Source of the DNA: a candidate division Hyd24-12 bacterium UBA6080
Lineage (GTDB): Bacteria > Fermentibacterota > Fermentibacteria > Fermentibacterales > JCC-6
Direction: 5' to 3'
Assembly: GCA_002436025.1 (NCBI GenBank)
Contig: DIXM01000004.1
Coordinates: forward strand, 15,896 to 79,895
Length of the DNA stretch: 64,000 nt
In this document: one piece after another, positions 23,020 through 32,211 of the stretch
How positions within the stretch are numbered: position 1 is the stretch's first letter
How the letters are laid out: every line of letters begins with the position of its first letter
The notes under the pieces: generated by a model
Database searches by the model: none
What the model was told of the DNA's origin: nothing
The model's input: the letters and a program-made list of their open reading frames with translations, nothing else
Position numbers and translations under genes: made by a program

Positions 23020-25638
23020 ATGAACCAGGAAAGGTTTACCATAAAGACAAGGGAGGCAGTGAACAGCGCGGTCTCCCGGGCATCGTCGTCCGGCAACCCC
23101 GAAGTGTCGGCCCTTCATCTGCTGGCAGCCCTGATGGACGCCGGGGACGGCATCGTACCCGGGATACTGGGGCGGATGGAAGTCCCGGTCGAAGAAGTGC
23201 GACAAAGGGTTGAAGACGCGCTTGGCCGGCTTCCCAGGGCAATGGGAGGGGCGGCGCCCGTGGCTTCCCGTGGTTTTCACCGTGCCCTTCAGGAGGCCGA
23301 AAAGGCTGCTTCCAGAATGAAGGACGACTTCATTGCCAGTGAGCACATCCTTCTGGGAATACTGGCCTCGGAAGGCGGGGCCGCGACCATCCTCACCGGG
23401 GCCGGTATCACCGAGGCAGCTTTTCTCGAGGCGCTGAGGCATGTCAGGGGCTCATCCAGGGTCGCAAGCGAAAGCGCCGACGAGAGCTACGAAGCCCTGA
23501 ACAAGTACTGCAGGGACCTCACGGCCCTTGCCAGGCAGGAAAAGCTCGACCCCGTCATAGGCCGTGACGACGAGATCAGAAGGACGATGCAGGTGCTCTG
23601 CCGCAGGCGCAAGAACAATCCCGTCCTCATTGGCGAACCCGGCGTGGGCAAGACGGCGATCGCCGAGGGGCTGGCCGGGCGCATCGCCAGGGGCGACGTT
23701 CCCGAAAACCTGAAGGACCGCAGGCTTCTGATGCTGGACCTGAGCTCCCTTGTGGCCGGCGCCAAGTTCAGGGGGGAGTTCGAGGAGCGCTTGAAGGCCG
23801 TTCTTCAGGAGATAGCAGCTTCGAACGGCGGCGTCATCCTGTTCATTGATGAGCTGCATACGCTGGTGGGCGCCGGGGCGGCCGAGGGTTCCATGGACGC
23901 GGCCAACATGCTCAAACCCGCCCTTGCCAGGGGCGAGCTTCACTGCATAGGCGCCACGACCCTCGATGAGTACAGGAAACACATCGAGAAGGACGCAGCC
24001 CTCGAGAGGAGGTTCCAGCCCATCCTCATCGAAGCCCCTTCCGTTGATGACACCATCAGCATACTCAGGGGCATCCGGGAGAAGTACGAGGTCCACCACG
24101 GCATAAGGATCCTCGACTCGGCCATAATCGCTGCGGCACGCCTCAGCGACAGGTACATCACAGACCGTTTCCTGCCGGACAAGGCCATCGATCTTGTGGA
24201 CGAGGCCGCAAGCAGGATACGCATCGAGATAGACAGCATGCCCGCCGCCATAGACGAGATAAGGCGGCGCATGACCCAGCTCGAGATCGAGCGGGAGGGG
24301 CTGCGTCGCGAAGACGACAAATCGGCCAGGGAGAAGGCAAGGCTTGTTGACAGACAGCTTTCAGAGCTGAAGGAGGAACGCGGGGCCCTCGAGTCCCGCT
24401 GGATGACCGAGAAGGAACTCATTGAAAGGGTGAGGGAACTCAAGCGCAGTCAGGAGGAGCTCAGGGCGCGGGAGAAGAAGGCGGAAAGGGAGGGCGACCT
24501 TCACACTGTTGCCGAGATACGCTACGGGGCACTCAGGGAATGCGAGTCCTCACTGGTCCAGGCCCGCGAAAAGTTGCAGAAAGCCCAGGAAAAAGGTTCG
24601 ATGCTCACCGAGGAAGTGACCCCCGAGCACATTGCGCAGGTTGTCTCGCGATGGACCGGCGTTCCTGTGTCCCGAATGCTTCAGGGCGAACGGGAGAGGC
24701 TCCTCACAATGGAGGAGAGCCTGGGGAAACGCGTCGTTGGCCAGAAACAGGCCGTCGAGTCGGTCAGTCAGGCCATAAGAAGGTCGAGGGCGGGCGTTCA
24801 GGACCCGAACCGCCCGCTGGGAAGCTTCATTTTCATGGGGCCCACCGGCGTTGGCAAGACCGAGCTCGCCAGGACCCTTGCAGACTTTCTGTTCGACAGC
24901 CCCGACGCAATGGTCCGGCTTGACATGAGCGAATTCATGGAGAAGCACTCGGTTTCAAGGCTTATCGGTGCGCCTCCGGGGTACGTGGGTTACGAAGAGG
25001 GGGGGCATCTCACCGAGGCCGTTCGCAGAAGACCCTATTCGGTGATCCTTTTTGACGAGATCGAAAAGGCGCACCCCGACGTCTTCAACATCTTCCTCCA
25101 GATACTCGACGACGGCCGGCTCACCGACGGTCAGGGGCGCACCGTTGATTTCCGCAACGCAGTGCTCATCATGACATCCAATCTGGGCAGTGACTGGATA
25201 GGTACGCTGGGCAGGGACCTCCCCCGCGAAGAGGTTCTGAGAAGGGCCATGGCGGAACTCGAGGACCATTTCCGGCCTGAGTTCATCAACAGGCTGGACG
25301 AGGTCATCGTGTTCAACAGCCTGACCAGGGAAGAGATACGCCGGATAGTCGAGATCCAGTTCCTTCATCTCAACCGGGTGCTCTCCTCACAGGACATCGA
25401 GCTCGTCCCCTCGAGTGAAGCGCTGGAACTGCTTGCGGAGATGGGCTGGGACCCCGCCTACGGCGCAAGACCCCTCAAGCGGGTGCTTCAGAGGGAAGTC
25501 CAGAACAGGATCGCCGAAGCGATCCTCAGGGGCGACATCTGCCCCGGGCAGCGGGTTGAACTGAAAGTTGCGGGATCAGCCCTTGAATTCGTTTCCAGCG
25601 GAACGTGCAGGGAAAGGGAATCCGAAGGGGAACCCTGA
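23020..25638 (+). CDS. clpB: ATP-dependent disaggregase ClpB
   Basis: An 872-aa hexameric AAA+ chaperone that rescues aggregated proteins with DnaK. Clp_N repeats occupy 1-145. NBD1 carries Walker A GEPGVGKT at 205-212 and Walker B VILFIDELH. A charged coiled-coil middle domain spans roughly 400-530, which separates ClpB from ClpA/ClpC. NBD2 has GPTGVGKTELART and VILFDEIEKAHPDVF. The pore loops (KFRGEFEERL and GYVGYEEGG) are intact. AAGGAGGAG just before the ATG at 23020 sets the start. Stress control is expected, but no CIRCE element is visible. Confidence 0.97.
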   Translation: MNQERFTIKTREAVNSAVSRASSSGNPEVSALHLLAALMDAGDGIVPGILGRMEVPVEEVRQRVEDALGRLPRAMGGAAPVASRGFHRALQEAEKAASRMKDDFIASEHILLGILASEGGAATILTGAGITEAAFLEALRHVRGSSRVASESADESYEALNKYCRDLTALARQEKLDPVIGRDDEIRRTMQVLCRRRKNNPVLIGEPGVGKTAIAEGLAGRIARGDVPENLKDRRLLMLDLSSLVAGAKFRGEFEERLKAVLQEIAASNGGVILFIDELHTLVGAGAAEGSMDAANMLKPALARGELHCIGATTLDEYRKHIEKDAALERRFQPILIEAPSVDDTISILRGIREKYEVHHGIRILDSAIIAAARLSDRYITDRFLPDKAIDLVDEAASRIRIEIDSMPAAIDEIRRRMTQLEIEREGLRREDDKSAREKARLVDRQLSELKEERGALESRWMTEKELIERVRELKRSQEELRAREKKAEREGDLHTVAEIRYGALRECESSLVQAREKLQKAQEKGSMLTEEVTPEHIAQVVSRWTGVPVSRMLQGERERLLTMEESLGKRVVGQKQAVESVSQAIRRSRAGVQDPNRPLGSFIFMGPTGVGKTELARTLADFLFDSPDAMVRLDMSEFMEKHSVSRLIGAPPGYVGYEEGGHLTEAVRRRPYSVILFDEIEKAHPDVFNIFLQILDDGRLTDGQGRTVDFRNAVLIMTSNLGSDWIGTLGRDLPREEVLRRAMAELEDHFRPEFINRLDEVIVFNSLTREEIRRIVEIQFLHLNRVLSSQDIELVPSSEALELLAEMGWDPAYGARPLKRVLQREVQNRIAEAILRGDICPGQRVELKVAGSALEFVSSGTCRERESEGEP

Positions 25639-26179
25639 ACCCGGTAAGGTGTTGAGTGGAATTGACGCAAACCGGTTTCCGGGGAAGCATGCCGTTCGGG
25701 AAGGAAGGCGGATCACGAAGGAAGTGCAGGAAGGTGCGTCGCTGTGCCCTTCGAGTACGGGATCGCTCCCGAGGAACACATTTGGTTTTCGACGGCATCA
25801 TGGGGGAACGCCCAATCGGATCTCTTCCTGCACAACCGCACCCTTCAGGGAGACGACGGTTCCATCCGGCCTTCAGACAGACCGTTGACCTGACAGGCAT
25901 TCATCCCGGAAGCAGTGTTGAAACCTCAACACTGTCGATGACCGCTGAGCGGAACCCCTTTCTCCCCCCCTCTCCCGCAGGGTGGTTGTGGAAGTTACTG
26001 AACCGGCGTTCGTTCCTGCCGGATGTACGGCCTCATTCATTTCCGGCGGGACATGCAGCGGGAACACCGGTGTCTTCAAGTCACTGACCGTGGCCGGGAA
26101 ATGGCTTTCAGAACCGGGTCACATTGCGGAACTTTCCATACATCCGGCATATTACGCCACCGTACCGAAAGGGGATACC
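25639..26179. other. 541-bp intergenic region without a convincing gene
   Basis: Between clpB and the radical-SAM gene. Open frames here have no recognisable protein features and no ribosome sites. It contains one perfect 9-bp hairpin (25913-25934) and scattered TTGAC-like hexamers. It may be a long leader or the remains of a lost gene. Confidence 0.6.
25913..25934. repeat. Perfect 9-bp inverted repeat
   Basis: CAGTGTTGA-AACC-TCAACACTG, all nine pairs complementary with a 4-nt loop. No T-run follows. It could be an operator or an RNA hairpin in a leader. Confidence 0.6.
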
Positions 26180-27631
26180 TTGAAAGTCGCGCTGGTCGTC
26201 CCTCCCTGGGGACCCGATGACATTAGAGCGAAGGACACCCGTGGGATCGCCGGCTGCTGGCCCACCCCGGGCATGCAGTACATTGCGGGCGAGCTTCGCC
26301 GGCGCGGCCATCAGGTCATCTATCTCGAGGGCTTTTTCCACACAAACGAAGAGATGCGCAAACGGGTCGCGGCCTTCGGAGCCCAGGCGCTGGGCGTTTA
26401 CGTCATAAGCATTCTCTGGCACAAGGCCGAACCCTTCATCAAGGGAGCCCGAGCCGACAATCCCGGGCTCTTCACCTTCATAGGGGGGCACGGGGCCACG
26501 GCCATGCCCGAACACATGCTGTCGGTGTGCCCGGAACTCGACGCGGTGGTCGCCGGAGAAGGGGAACTGACAAGCGGCGAGATGATCGACACCGTTGACA
26601 GGGGCGGAAGCCTGTCAGGCGTCAGGGGGCTTTTCATCCGTGACGCTTCGGGGGCCGCAGTCTTCACAGGCGAGCGCCCTCTTGTTTCCGACCTTGACAC
26701 ACTTGCCGTTCCAGCCGTGGACCTTTGCGAGATGGAGCGGTACTTCCCCAGTTTCGAGCAGGTTTCAACGGTTCCGGTGATGCAGATCCTCGCCAGCAGG
26801 GGCTGCAACGGCACCTGTCTCTACTGCTACAAAATGTACGGCAAACACATACGTCTTCGAACCCCCGCCCTCGTGGTGGACGAGATAGAGCATTACATAA
26901 AGTACTACGGCGCCCGGGAGATCAAATTCTGGGACGAGCACTTCACCTACAGCCACAGGCATACCTACGAATTCTGCGACGAGATGATCAGACGGGGCGT
27001 GAACGTCCGCTGGTGGTGCTCATGCAGGGCTGACGCCGTAGACAAGAAGATACTCAGGGCCATGAAGGCCGCCGGCTGCTGGTGCATCAACTTCGGGGTC
27101 GAGAGCGGTGTTCAGAAGAACCTCGACACGCTGATGAAACATGAGACCCTCGAGCGCATCAAATTCGCCGTGAGGCTTGCCCACAGCGTGGGAATAAAGA
27201 CCCATACGACATACATCTTCGGCATCCCCGGCGAGACCTTCGAAGATGGGATGGAGACCATCAGGTTCGCCAAAACCCTGGGGAGTTTCACCGTCGAGTT
27301 CTTTCCCATCACGCCGTTCCCCGGAACCCCGATGTTCAAGGGCATTCAGAAGGGGAAGTACGGCACCATGAGCGACAAGCTGAACGATCAGGGAATGCTT
27401 CTGGACAGGCCCTGTTTCGTCCCGTTCACCATGAACGGCGACCAGATCATGGAATTGCGCCGGCTGGCCTACATACGCTACTTTTTCAGGCCCTCGTTCC
27501 TTTATTACAGGCTTGTGAACATTACCAGCGCCTTCCAGCTCAGGGCGGTCTGGCACGGCGCGAAGAGCCTGCTCATGATGCTTGGGGAGCAACTCGGTCT
27601 GGCCCGCGGGAAAAGGAAGGTCAATCCCTGA
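26180..27631 (+). CDS. B12-binding-domain radical SAM protein
   Basis: A 483-aa enzyme with an N-terminal cobalamin-binding domain (LKVALVVPPWGP to about residue 140) and a radical-SAM core whose cluster motif is RGCNGTCLYCY. The SPASM-free C-terminus and the FGIPGETFEDGMETIRFAKTL block (written in two parts: FGIPGETFED, GMETIRFAKTL) match B12-dependent methylases or rearranging enzymes. Those act on unactivated carbons of lipids, sugars or antibiotics. The start is TTG at 26180 with AAAGGGG 6 nt upstream; the open frame continues upstream but with no credible protein. Its stop overlaps the next glycosyltransferase. Confidence 0.85.
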   Translation: MKVALVVPPWGPDDIRAKDTRGIAGCWPTPGMQYIAGELRRRGHQVIYLEGFFHTNEEMRKRVAAFGAQALGVYVISILWHKAEPFIKGARADNPGLFTFIGGHGATAMPEHMLSVCPELDAVVAGEGELTSGEMIDTVDRGGSLSGVRGLFIRDASGAAVFTGERPLVSDLDTLAVPAVDLCEMERYFPSFEQVSTVPVMQILASRGCNGTCLYCYKMYGKHIRLRTPALVVDEIEHYIKYYGAREIKFWDEHFTYSHRHTYEFCDEMIRRGVNVRWWCSCRADAVDKKILRAMKAAGCWCINFGVESGVQKNLDTLMKHETLERIKFAVRLAHSVGIKTHTTYIFGIPGETFEDGMETIRFAKTLGSFTVEFFPITPFPGTPMFKGIQKGKYGTMSDKLNDQGMLLDRPCFVPFTMNGDQIMELRRLAYIRYFFRPSFLYYRLVNITSAFQLRAVWHGAKSLLMMLGEQLGLARGKRKVNP

Positions 27632-28620
27632 CCCTCACTGTTGTCATACCGGTACACAACAGCTCGGGGACCCTTGATCTTGTGATCCCATCGGTGCAGC
27701 GCGAAATCGGTCCCGAAGACAGGCTGCTGGCTGTCGACGACAGGTCGTCAGACGACTCCCTGAGCGTTCTTGAACGCCTGGGAGTGCCCACTGCGTACTC
27801 GACCGGGAAACCAGGCGCGGCTGGAACCAGGAACACCGGCGGCATGGCTGCTGCCACTGACTGGATCCTTTTCCTCGATTCCGACGCAGTGCCAGAGCCC
27901 GGCTGGAGGACCCGGCTGGGGGAGGAGATGAAGAAGGCCGACGCGGTTCAGGCCGTGTACGGTCCCGAAGCTCCGGGGAAGGGCGCCGCCACCTTCTACA
28001 AGAACTACTACTACCACCACACGTTCACAAGAAGGATCCGCGGACCCTACATCAAGGGCTGCGGCACTTTCTTCTTCGCCGTGCGGACCCGGGTGTTCAG
28101 GGAACTCGGCGGGTTCGACGAGAACATCGCCGGGGCAACGATTGAGGACGCGGACTTTTCGGAGAGGCTCTGGGCCCGTGGTGGGAAGATACTCATCGTT
28201 CCCGGTATCCGGGTCTATCACCTCAGGGATTACTCCATGGGCGAGTTCTTCAGGTACGAATGGAACATGATGCGGGCCAAGGCTCTTTACATTCTGCGCC
28301 GCAACCCGGAAAGGGGAGCCCCCTCGATAAGTGTAGCTGGGTTTTCCGAGATGTTCCCCGTTCTGGGCGGGGCAGTGTTCTCCTGGTTCGCTGTCGCCTC
28401 GGGAATCCTCTGGGCGGCAGGCGTGAACCACGCCGGGCTCTGGTTCTTTCCGGGTTTGGCTCTTGGCGTGGGCCTTCAGCTCCCCCTTTGTTTCCACATG
28501 ATCAGGGAAGGCGGTCTCAGGGGTTTCCGGGCTTGTCTCCTTGTTATGCCCGACCTTCTTCTGATAGCGCCGGCATCGCTTTCTGCGGTGTTTTCCGCCA
28601 TCAGGGGAAAAAGGTACTGA
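27628..28620 (+). CDS. Family 2 glycosyltransferase with C-terminal membrane helices (CTG start)
   Basis: A 330-aa GT-A enzyme: TLTVVIPVHNSSGTL opens the nucleotide-sugar domain, LAVDDRSSDDS and FLDSDAVPE are the Asp motifs, and FDENIAGATIEDADFSERL the acceptor region. Two or three helices close the protein. The strand TVVIPVHN is essential to the fold and lies upstream of the first ATG/GTG/TTG (GTG at 27682), so I place the start at CTG 27628, which overlaps the previous stop (CTGA) and has AAGGAAGG 8 nt upstream. A paralogue lies at 32212-33219. Confidence 0.78.
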   Translation: MTLTVVIPVHNSSGTLDLVIPSVQREIGPEDRLLAVDDRSSDDSLSVLERLGVPTAYSTGKPGAAGTRNTGGMAAATDWILFLDSDAVPEPGWRTRLGEEMKKADAVQAVYGPEAPGKGAATFYKNYYYHHTFTRRIRGPYIKGCGTFFFAVRTRVFRELGGFDENIAGATIEDADFSERLWARGGKILIVPGIRVYHLRDYSMGEFFRYEWNMMRAKALYILRRNPERGAPSISVAGFSEMFPVLGGAVFSWFAVASGILWAAGVNHAGLWFFPGLALGVGLQLPLCFHMIREGGLRGFRACLLVMPDLLLIAPASLSAVFSAIRGKRY

Positions 28621-28621
28621 C

Positions 28622-30394
28622 ATGAAGCGGATTTCTTTGGCGGCAGGCCTGTTACTGCTTGGAGCCTTCGTGGTGTATGCTCATGGAGGAGGGCGTTTTG
28701 CGGGCCCCGCTGACAAAGCCGTTCAGCTCGTCCTCCTGGTTCCGGCCGCATTCCTTTTTGCCCTCGCCTTCCGGGGCTGGGGTGCTCCATCCGGGTTTAT
28801 CGGAAGAGCACTCACGCTTGGAGGGGAGGTCCGTTTCACGCTGCTTCTGCCTCTTGTTCTGGCCGGGATGACCGCCTGGATTGCATTTGGACCACTCGAG
28901 GGTATTCCCAAAGGCGGTGACGAGGCAGCCTATCTTGTCCAGAGCCGTATGTACGCCCGGGGTCTGGCGTGGGCCCCCGAACCCGTGGTATCCAGTCCCA
29001 GAGACCTCTTTCCCTTCAGACACTTCATCTTCGACCGTGGCCGATGGTTCGTGATGTACACCCCGATCCATGCCCTTCTCATGGCTCCCTTCACCCGGGC
29101 CGGGCTGAACGCACTCATGGGGCCGCTTCAGGGTGCCCTTTCCCTGGCCGGGGCCTACCTTCTCTTCCGAAGCCTCGCGGGGAGGGCGACGGCAAGGCTG
29201 GGCGTTCTGATAATGGCGATCTCTCCATTTTTCCTTTTCATGGCCTCGACCCACATGGCCCACAACTCCGAGCTGCTGTTCGTGACATGGGCGTTGTTTT
29301 TCCTGGTAAGGGCTTTCCAGACCGATACAAAGGCAAGATACGGGGTGGCCGGTTTCCTGCTGGGTCTGTCCCTTTGCGCCAAACCCTACACCCTTCTGCC
29401 CTGGGTGCTTTCCATAGGGCTTGTTCTCTTCGCAAGGCTGAGGGTCCGCGCTCTTAAGGCGTTGCTCTTCATTTCACTGGGCGCTTCAATTCCCGTGGCG
29501 TTCTTTCTCTGGTCAAACGCCCTTTACACTGGCGACCCCCTGTCACCGGCATACAACATGGCCCGCGGCGGCAGCCTTCTGGGGTTCGGACCCGACAAGG
29601 CATGGTTCCCCGAGTACGGCGATCACACCCACACACCGCTTCGGGGGCTTCTGAACATTGCGAAACAGGCGGGGGCGGGGAGCACCATCCTGCTGGGCTG
29701 GCCTTTCCTGTCCCTTGTCCCGCCCCTGCTCCTGCTTATGAACAGGGCCGAGAGCAAGAGGTGGAAGGCTCTCTTTCTGCCGATACTGGCTGTGGTCCCG
29801 TTCATGTTCATCCACTACACGGCCGCCATCGACTACGGTCCAAGACACTACTACACCACCCTCCCTGCCTTTGCGCTGCTTTGCGCCCTGGGCATGAGGG
29901 AGGCGGTTCGGCGATGGGGAAACACGGCCGTGCTCTTCATCGGCGCCCTTTTCATCCTGACCACTTTCATGGTGTACATACCGGACGGGATCGCCCTTCG
30001 GAGCGGGCCCTGGCAGACCATAGACGGAATTCCCTCGCGTCTGGCAGAGGAGGGTGCGACACCACCGGCGGTAGTGTTCATGGAGGCTGGCGAGCACGGT
30101 TACCCCAACATCATGAGCGGGCTTCTCGCGACCGACCCCTTCCTCGATGGCGACATCGTTTTCTGTGCCCACCAGACCCCCGGGGAGGACATGGCCGCCA
30201 TGGAAGCGGTCTTTCCCGGCAGAAACCCGTACCTGTTCCACATGGAGGGCGACCGGGGTTTCATCGAACCATGGACCCCGGAAAGGGCTGCGGCCCTGAC
30301 CCCCGAGCGGGAACTCCGGCCGCCCTGGGCGCCGTCGAACATCGATGATCAGGGAGCAACGCTTCGTCAGCCCGCATCTCTCAGCGCGCGGTGA
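28622..30394 (+). CDS. GT-C-fold membrane glycosyltransferase (ArnT/PMT-like)
   Basis: A 590-aa protein with about eleven hydrophobic helices. The first periplasmic loop has the acidic GGDEAAYLVQSRMYARG, where GT-C enzymes keep the metal/catalytic Asp-Glu pair, and later loops carry HFIFDRGRWFVMYTP and GPRHYYTTLP. These enzymes transfer sugars from polyprenyl-phosphate donors to lipids or proteins outside the membrane. The ATG is 1 bp after the GT2 stop. The tail after residue 470 is soluble. It probably acts with the GT2 enzymes on one glycan. Confidence 0.82.
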   Translation: MKRISLAAGLLLLGAFVVYAHGGGRFAGPADKAVQLVLLVPAAFLFALAFRGWGAPSGFIGRALTLGGEVRFTLLLPLVLAGMTAWIAFGPLEGIPKGGDEAAYLVQSRMYARGLAWAPEPVVSSPRDLFPFRHFIFDRGRWFVMYTPIHALLMAPFTRAGLNALMGPLQGALSLAGAYLLFRSLAGRATARLGVLIMAISPFFLFMASTHMAHNSELLFVTWALFFLVRAFQTDTKARYGVAGFLLGLSLCAKPYTLLPWVLSIGLVLFARLRVRALKALLFISLGASIPVAFFLWSNALYTGDPLSPAYNMARGGSLLGFGPDKAWFPEYGDHTHTPLRGLLNIAKQAGAGSTILLGWPFLSLVPPLLLLMNRAESKRWKALFLPILAVVPFMFIHYTAAIDYGPRHYYTTLPAFALLCALGMREAVRRWGNTAVLFIGALFILTTFMVYIPDGIALRSGPWQTIDGIPSRLAEEGATPPAVVFMEAGEHGYPNIMSGLLATDPFLDGDIVFCAHQTPGEDMAAMEAVFPGRNPYLFHMEGDRGFIEPWTPERAAALTPERELRPPWAPSNIDDQGATLRQPASLSAR

Positions 30395-30577
30395 TGGCAC
30401 ACTGATGTTCACTGGTCGGGTATCAACAGTCAGCGGATCTGTTACAGCCGCAAGCCCTCTGGCCTGCCAGCTCCTTACTCCCTTTACCTTCCTTCCCTGA
30501 CTGCTGCAACCAACTCACTGGTCGAAACTCCTGTTGTCAATCCGCAGACATCCAGGGGAGAAGCCTTTATCCTGACT
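30395..30577. other. 183-bp gap between converging genes
   Basis: No gene, clear hairpin with T-run or promoter was seen. It contains the ten-base word TCACTGGTCG twice about 100 bp apart. Confidence 0.5.
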
Positions 30578-31324
30578 TCAGAAAGGGGGAAGGTCTCTTC
30601 GTTCATGGCGCTGACGAAGCACCTGCACTTTAACCCCGACAGCAAGTACCGCCGATGCTCCGGCAAACCCGACCCGTTGCAGCCTCTCACGAAGCGACTC
30701 GCCCTGTGCGATGAGCTCCGGATGCCCTTCCGCCCTGGCAATGCAGCTCTGGATCGTTTTCTCGAGATAGGCAGCGTTCTCAGGGTTTTTTGGATCGGTC
30801 TCGATGTCGGTCTGAACGGTTGAGAGAACATCGGCCAGCCCGAGTTCAAGCGGGATGGCCTCGATCTCGCCCCGCGTCAGGGTTCTGTTGTGAATCACCC
30901 CTGTCAGCCTGTCCACATCGCCCCACCAGTGATGAAGCATGACATGGGTTTTCTGGGGTTCCGTCTGTGCGCCGTCACGGAACATCTCTCTCAGGATGAA
31001 GAGCCCTCCGGGCTTCAGGACCCTCATCATCTCCCGCAGGATCGTTCCGGCGTTACTGAAGTGGTGGATCGAGTTGGCGACGGCAACCGCGTCGAACGTC
31101 CCGTTCAGAAAGCAGAGCCTTTCCCCCGAGGCCCGGACCGGGAAGACGGGGTCTTCCCTGAAGGCGCCGGCCACGGCGCGCAGTGCGGTCGATGAGGTGT
31201 CTGCCGCGGTGACCGTTGTTCCCGGGGCAGCGTAATGGCGCAGAAAACCTATGAAGCTTCCGTTTCCCGTGGCCACGTCCAGTATGCGTCCCCCGAGCCT
31301 TCGCTCAAGGAACTCCCCGATCAC
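30578..31324 (-). CDS. SAM-dependent methyltransferase (type 11)
   Basis: A 248-aa class I methyltransferase with motif I RILDVATGNGSFIGFL, strand-2 acid TAADTSS, and VLKPGGLFILREM. The GTG at 31324 is the only start before an in-frame stop; its ribosome site is weak (GAAGAA). The divergent neighbour is the DPM1-like transferase, and the gene sits in the glycan cluster, so methylation of a sugar or lipid is possible. It is not closely related to the methyltransferase at 1146. Confidence 0.8.
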   Translation of the reverse strand: MIGEFLERRLGGRILDVATGNGSFIGFLRHYAAPGTTVTAADTSSTALRAVAGAFREDPVFPVRASGERLCFLNGTFDAVAVANSIHHFSNAGTILREMMRVLKPGGLFILREMFRDGAQTEPQKTHVMLHHWWGDVDRLTGVIHNRTLTRGEIEAIPLELGLADVLSTVQTDIETDPKNPENAAYLEKTIQSCIARAEGHPELIAQGESLRERLQRVGFAGASAVLAVGVKVQVLRQRHERRDLPPF

Positions 31325-31428
31325 TTCTTCGGTGCCTATTTCTTACCTCCCCGGTGTATTGCGCGACTTCCGGGCTTTTCGTAGTGTTTGCCGTCCCGTG
31401 TTTCCATAGACATGAGAAGAGCGAGAAA

Positions 31429-32139
31429 ATGAATTTCACCTGCTTCATGCCCGCATACAATACGGGCAGATTCATTGAGGGTGTTATCAGGAACATCCCC
31501 GGCGAGGCCTGGGACTCCCTTGAAACCCTGCTGGTGGTGGATGACGGCTCCACAGACAACACCGCCGAGGTCGCCACCGGGCTCATTGCCCAGTTCCCCC
31601 GGATACAGGTCGTCCGGCACGACAGGAACCGGGGCTACGGCGCCGCCCAGAAGACGGCTTTCGACTGGGCCGTTGAGCGCAGGGCCAATGGGGTTGTCAT
31701 GCTTCACTCGGACGGTCAGTACCCCCCCGACTTCCTTCTGAAGATGATCGCCCCGCTCAGGGATGGTGCGGACGTTGTGGGCGGAAGCCGGACAATGTAC
31801 GGAGACATGAGGAAGGGCGGAATGAGCCAGGCCAGGTACTGGGGAACGGTGATACTCAACGGTCTTGAGAATTTCGTCTTCCGGGCAAGGCTGACGAGCT
31901 ACCACAGCGGATACAAGGCGTACAGCATCAGGGCCCTCGAGCGCATCCCGTACCGCCGATACTCTGACACCTTCAACTTCGATTCGGAGATGCTCGTTGG
32001 CGCCATCAGGCAGAAACTCTCCGTCATCGAGGTTCCCATCCCCACCCTGCACGGCCAGGGCTACTCCAGCCTAAAACCCATACCGTACGGCCTCAGCGTC
32101 CTGCATACGATCTGGAAGTTCCTCGCGAAGAAAATATAG
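31429..32139 (+). CDS. Family 2 glycosyltransferase, DPM1/polyprenyl-phosphate type
   Basis: A 236-aa soluble GT-A enzyme resembling dolichol/polyprenyl-phosphate mannosyl- or glucosyltransferases. CFMPAYNTGRFIEGVI opens the domain, LLVVDDGSTDNT binds the nucleotide, MLHSDGQYPPDFL carries the DxD-like acid, and SGYKAYSIRALE follows. It would make a lipid-linked sugar donor of the kind used by the GT-C enzymes nearby. ATG at 31429 follows GAAGAGCGAGAAA. The last G of its TAG stop is the first base of the dispersed repeat. Confidence 0.85.
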   Translation: MNFTCFMPAYNTGRFIEGVIRNIPGEAWDSLETLLVVDDGSTDNTAEVATGLIAQFPRIQVVRHDRNRGYGAAQKTAFDWAVERRANGVVMLHSDGQYPPDFLLKMIAPLRDGADVVGGSRTMYGDMRKGGMSQARYWGTVILNGLENFVFRARLTSYHSGYKAYSIRALERIPYRRYSDTFNFDSEMLVGAIRQKLSVIEVPIPTLHGQGYSSLKPIPYGLSVLHTIWKFLAKKI

Positions 32140-32167
32140 GGGACGGACTTAGATAACTTAGTTTGTT
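32139..32167 (-). repeat. 29-bp dispersed repeat, copy 2 (after a GT2 gene)
   Basis: Reverse complement of 18924-18952 over all 29 bases. It begins at the last base of the glycosyltransferase stop codon and lies in the gap between converging genes. Confidence 0.9.
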
Positions 32168-32211
32168 ACCGGAAACTATTGATCTGCAATAAACTAGTGA
32201 TTCAACCCTGC

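Noticed and set aside
25656..26087. 143-codon frame between clpB and the radical-SAM gene
   Set aside because: Arg/Pro/Ser-rich composition, no ribosome site, no motif.
25982..26179. N-terminal extension of the radical-SAM protein
   Set aside because: The domain starts at LKVALVVPPW; TTG at 26180 has AAAGGGG at good distance.
31336..32052. 238-codon minus-strand frame
   Set aside because: Antisense to the DPM1-like glycosyltransferase with clear motifs.
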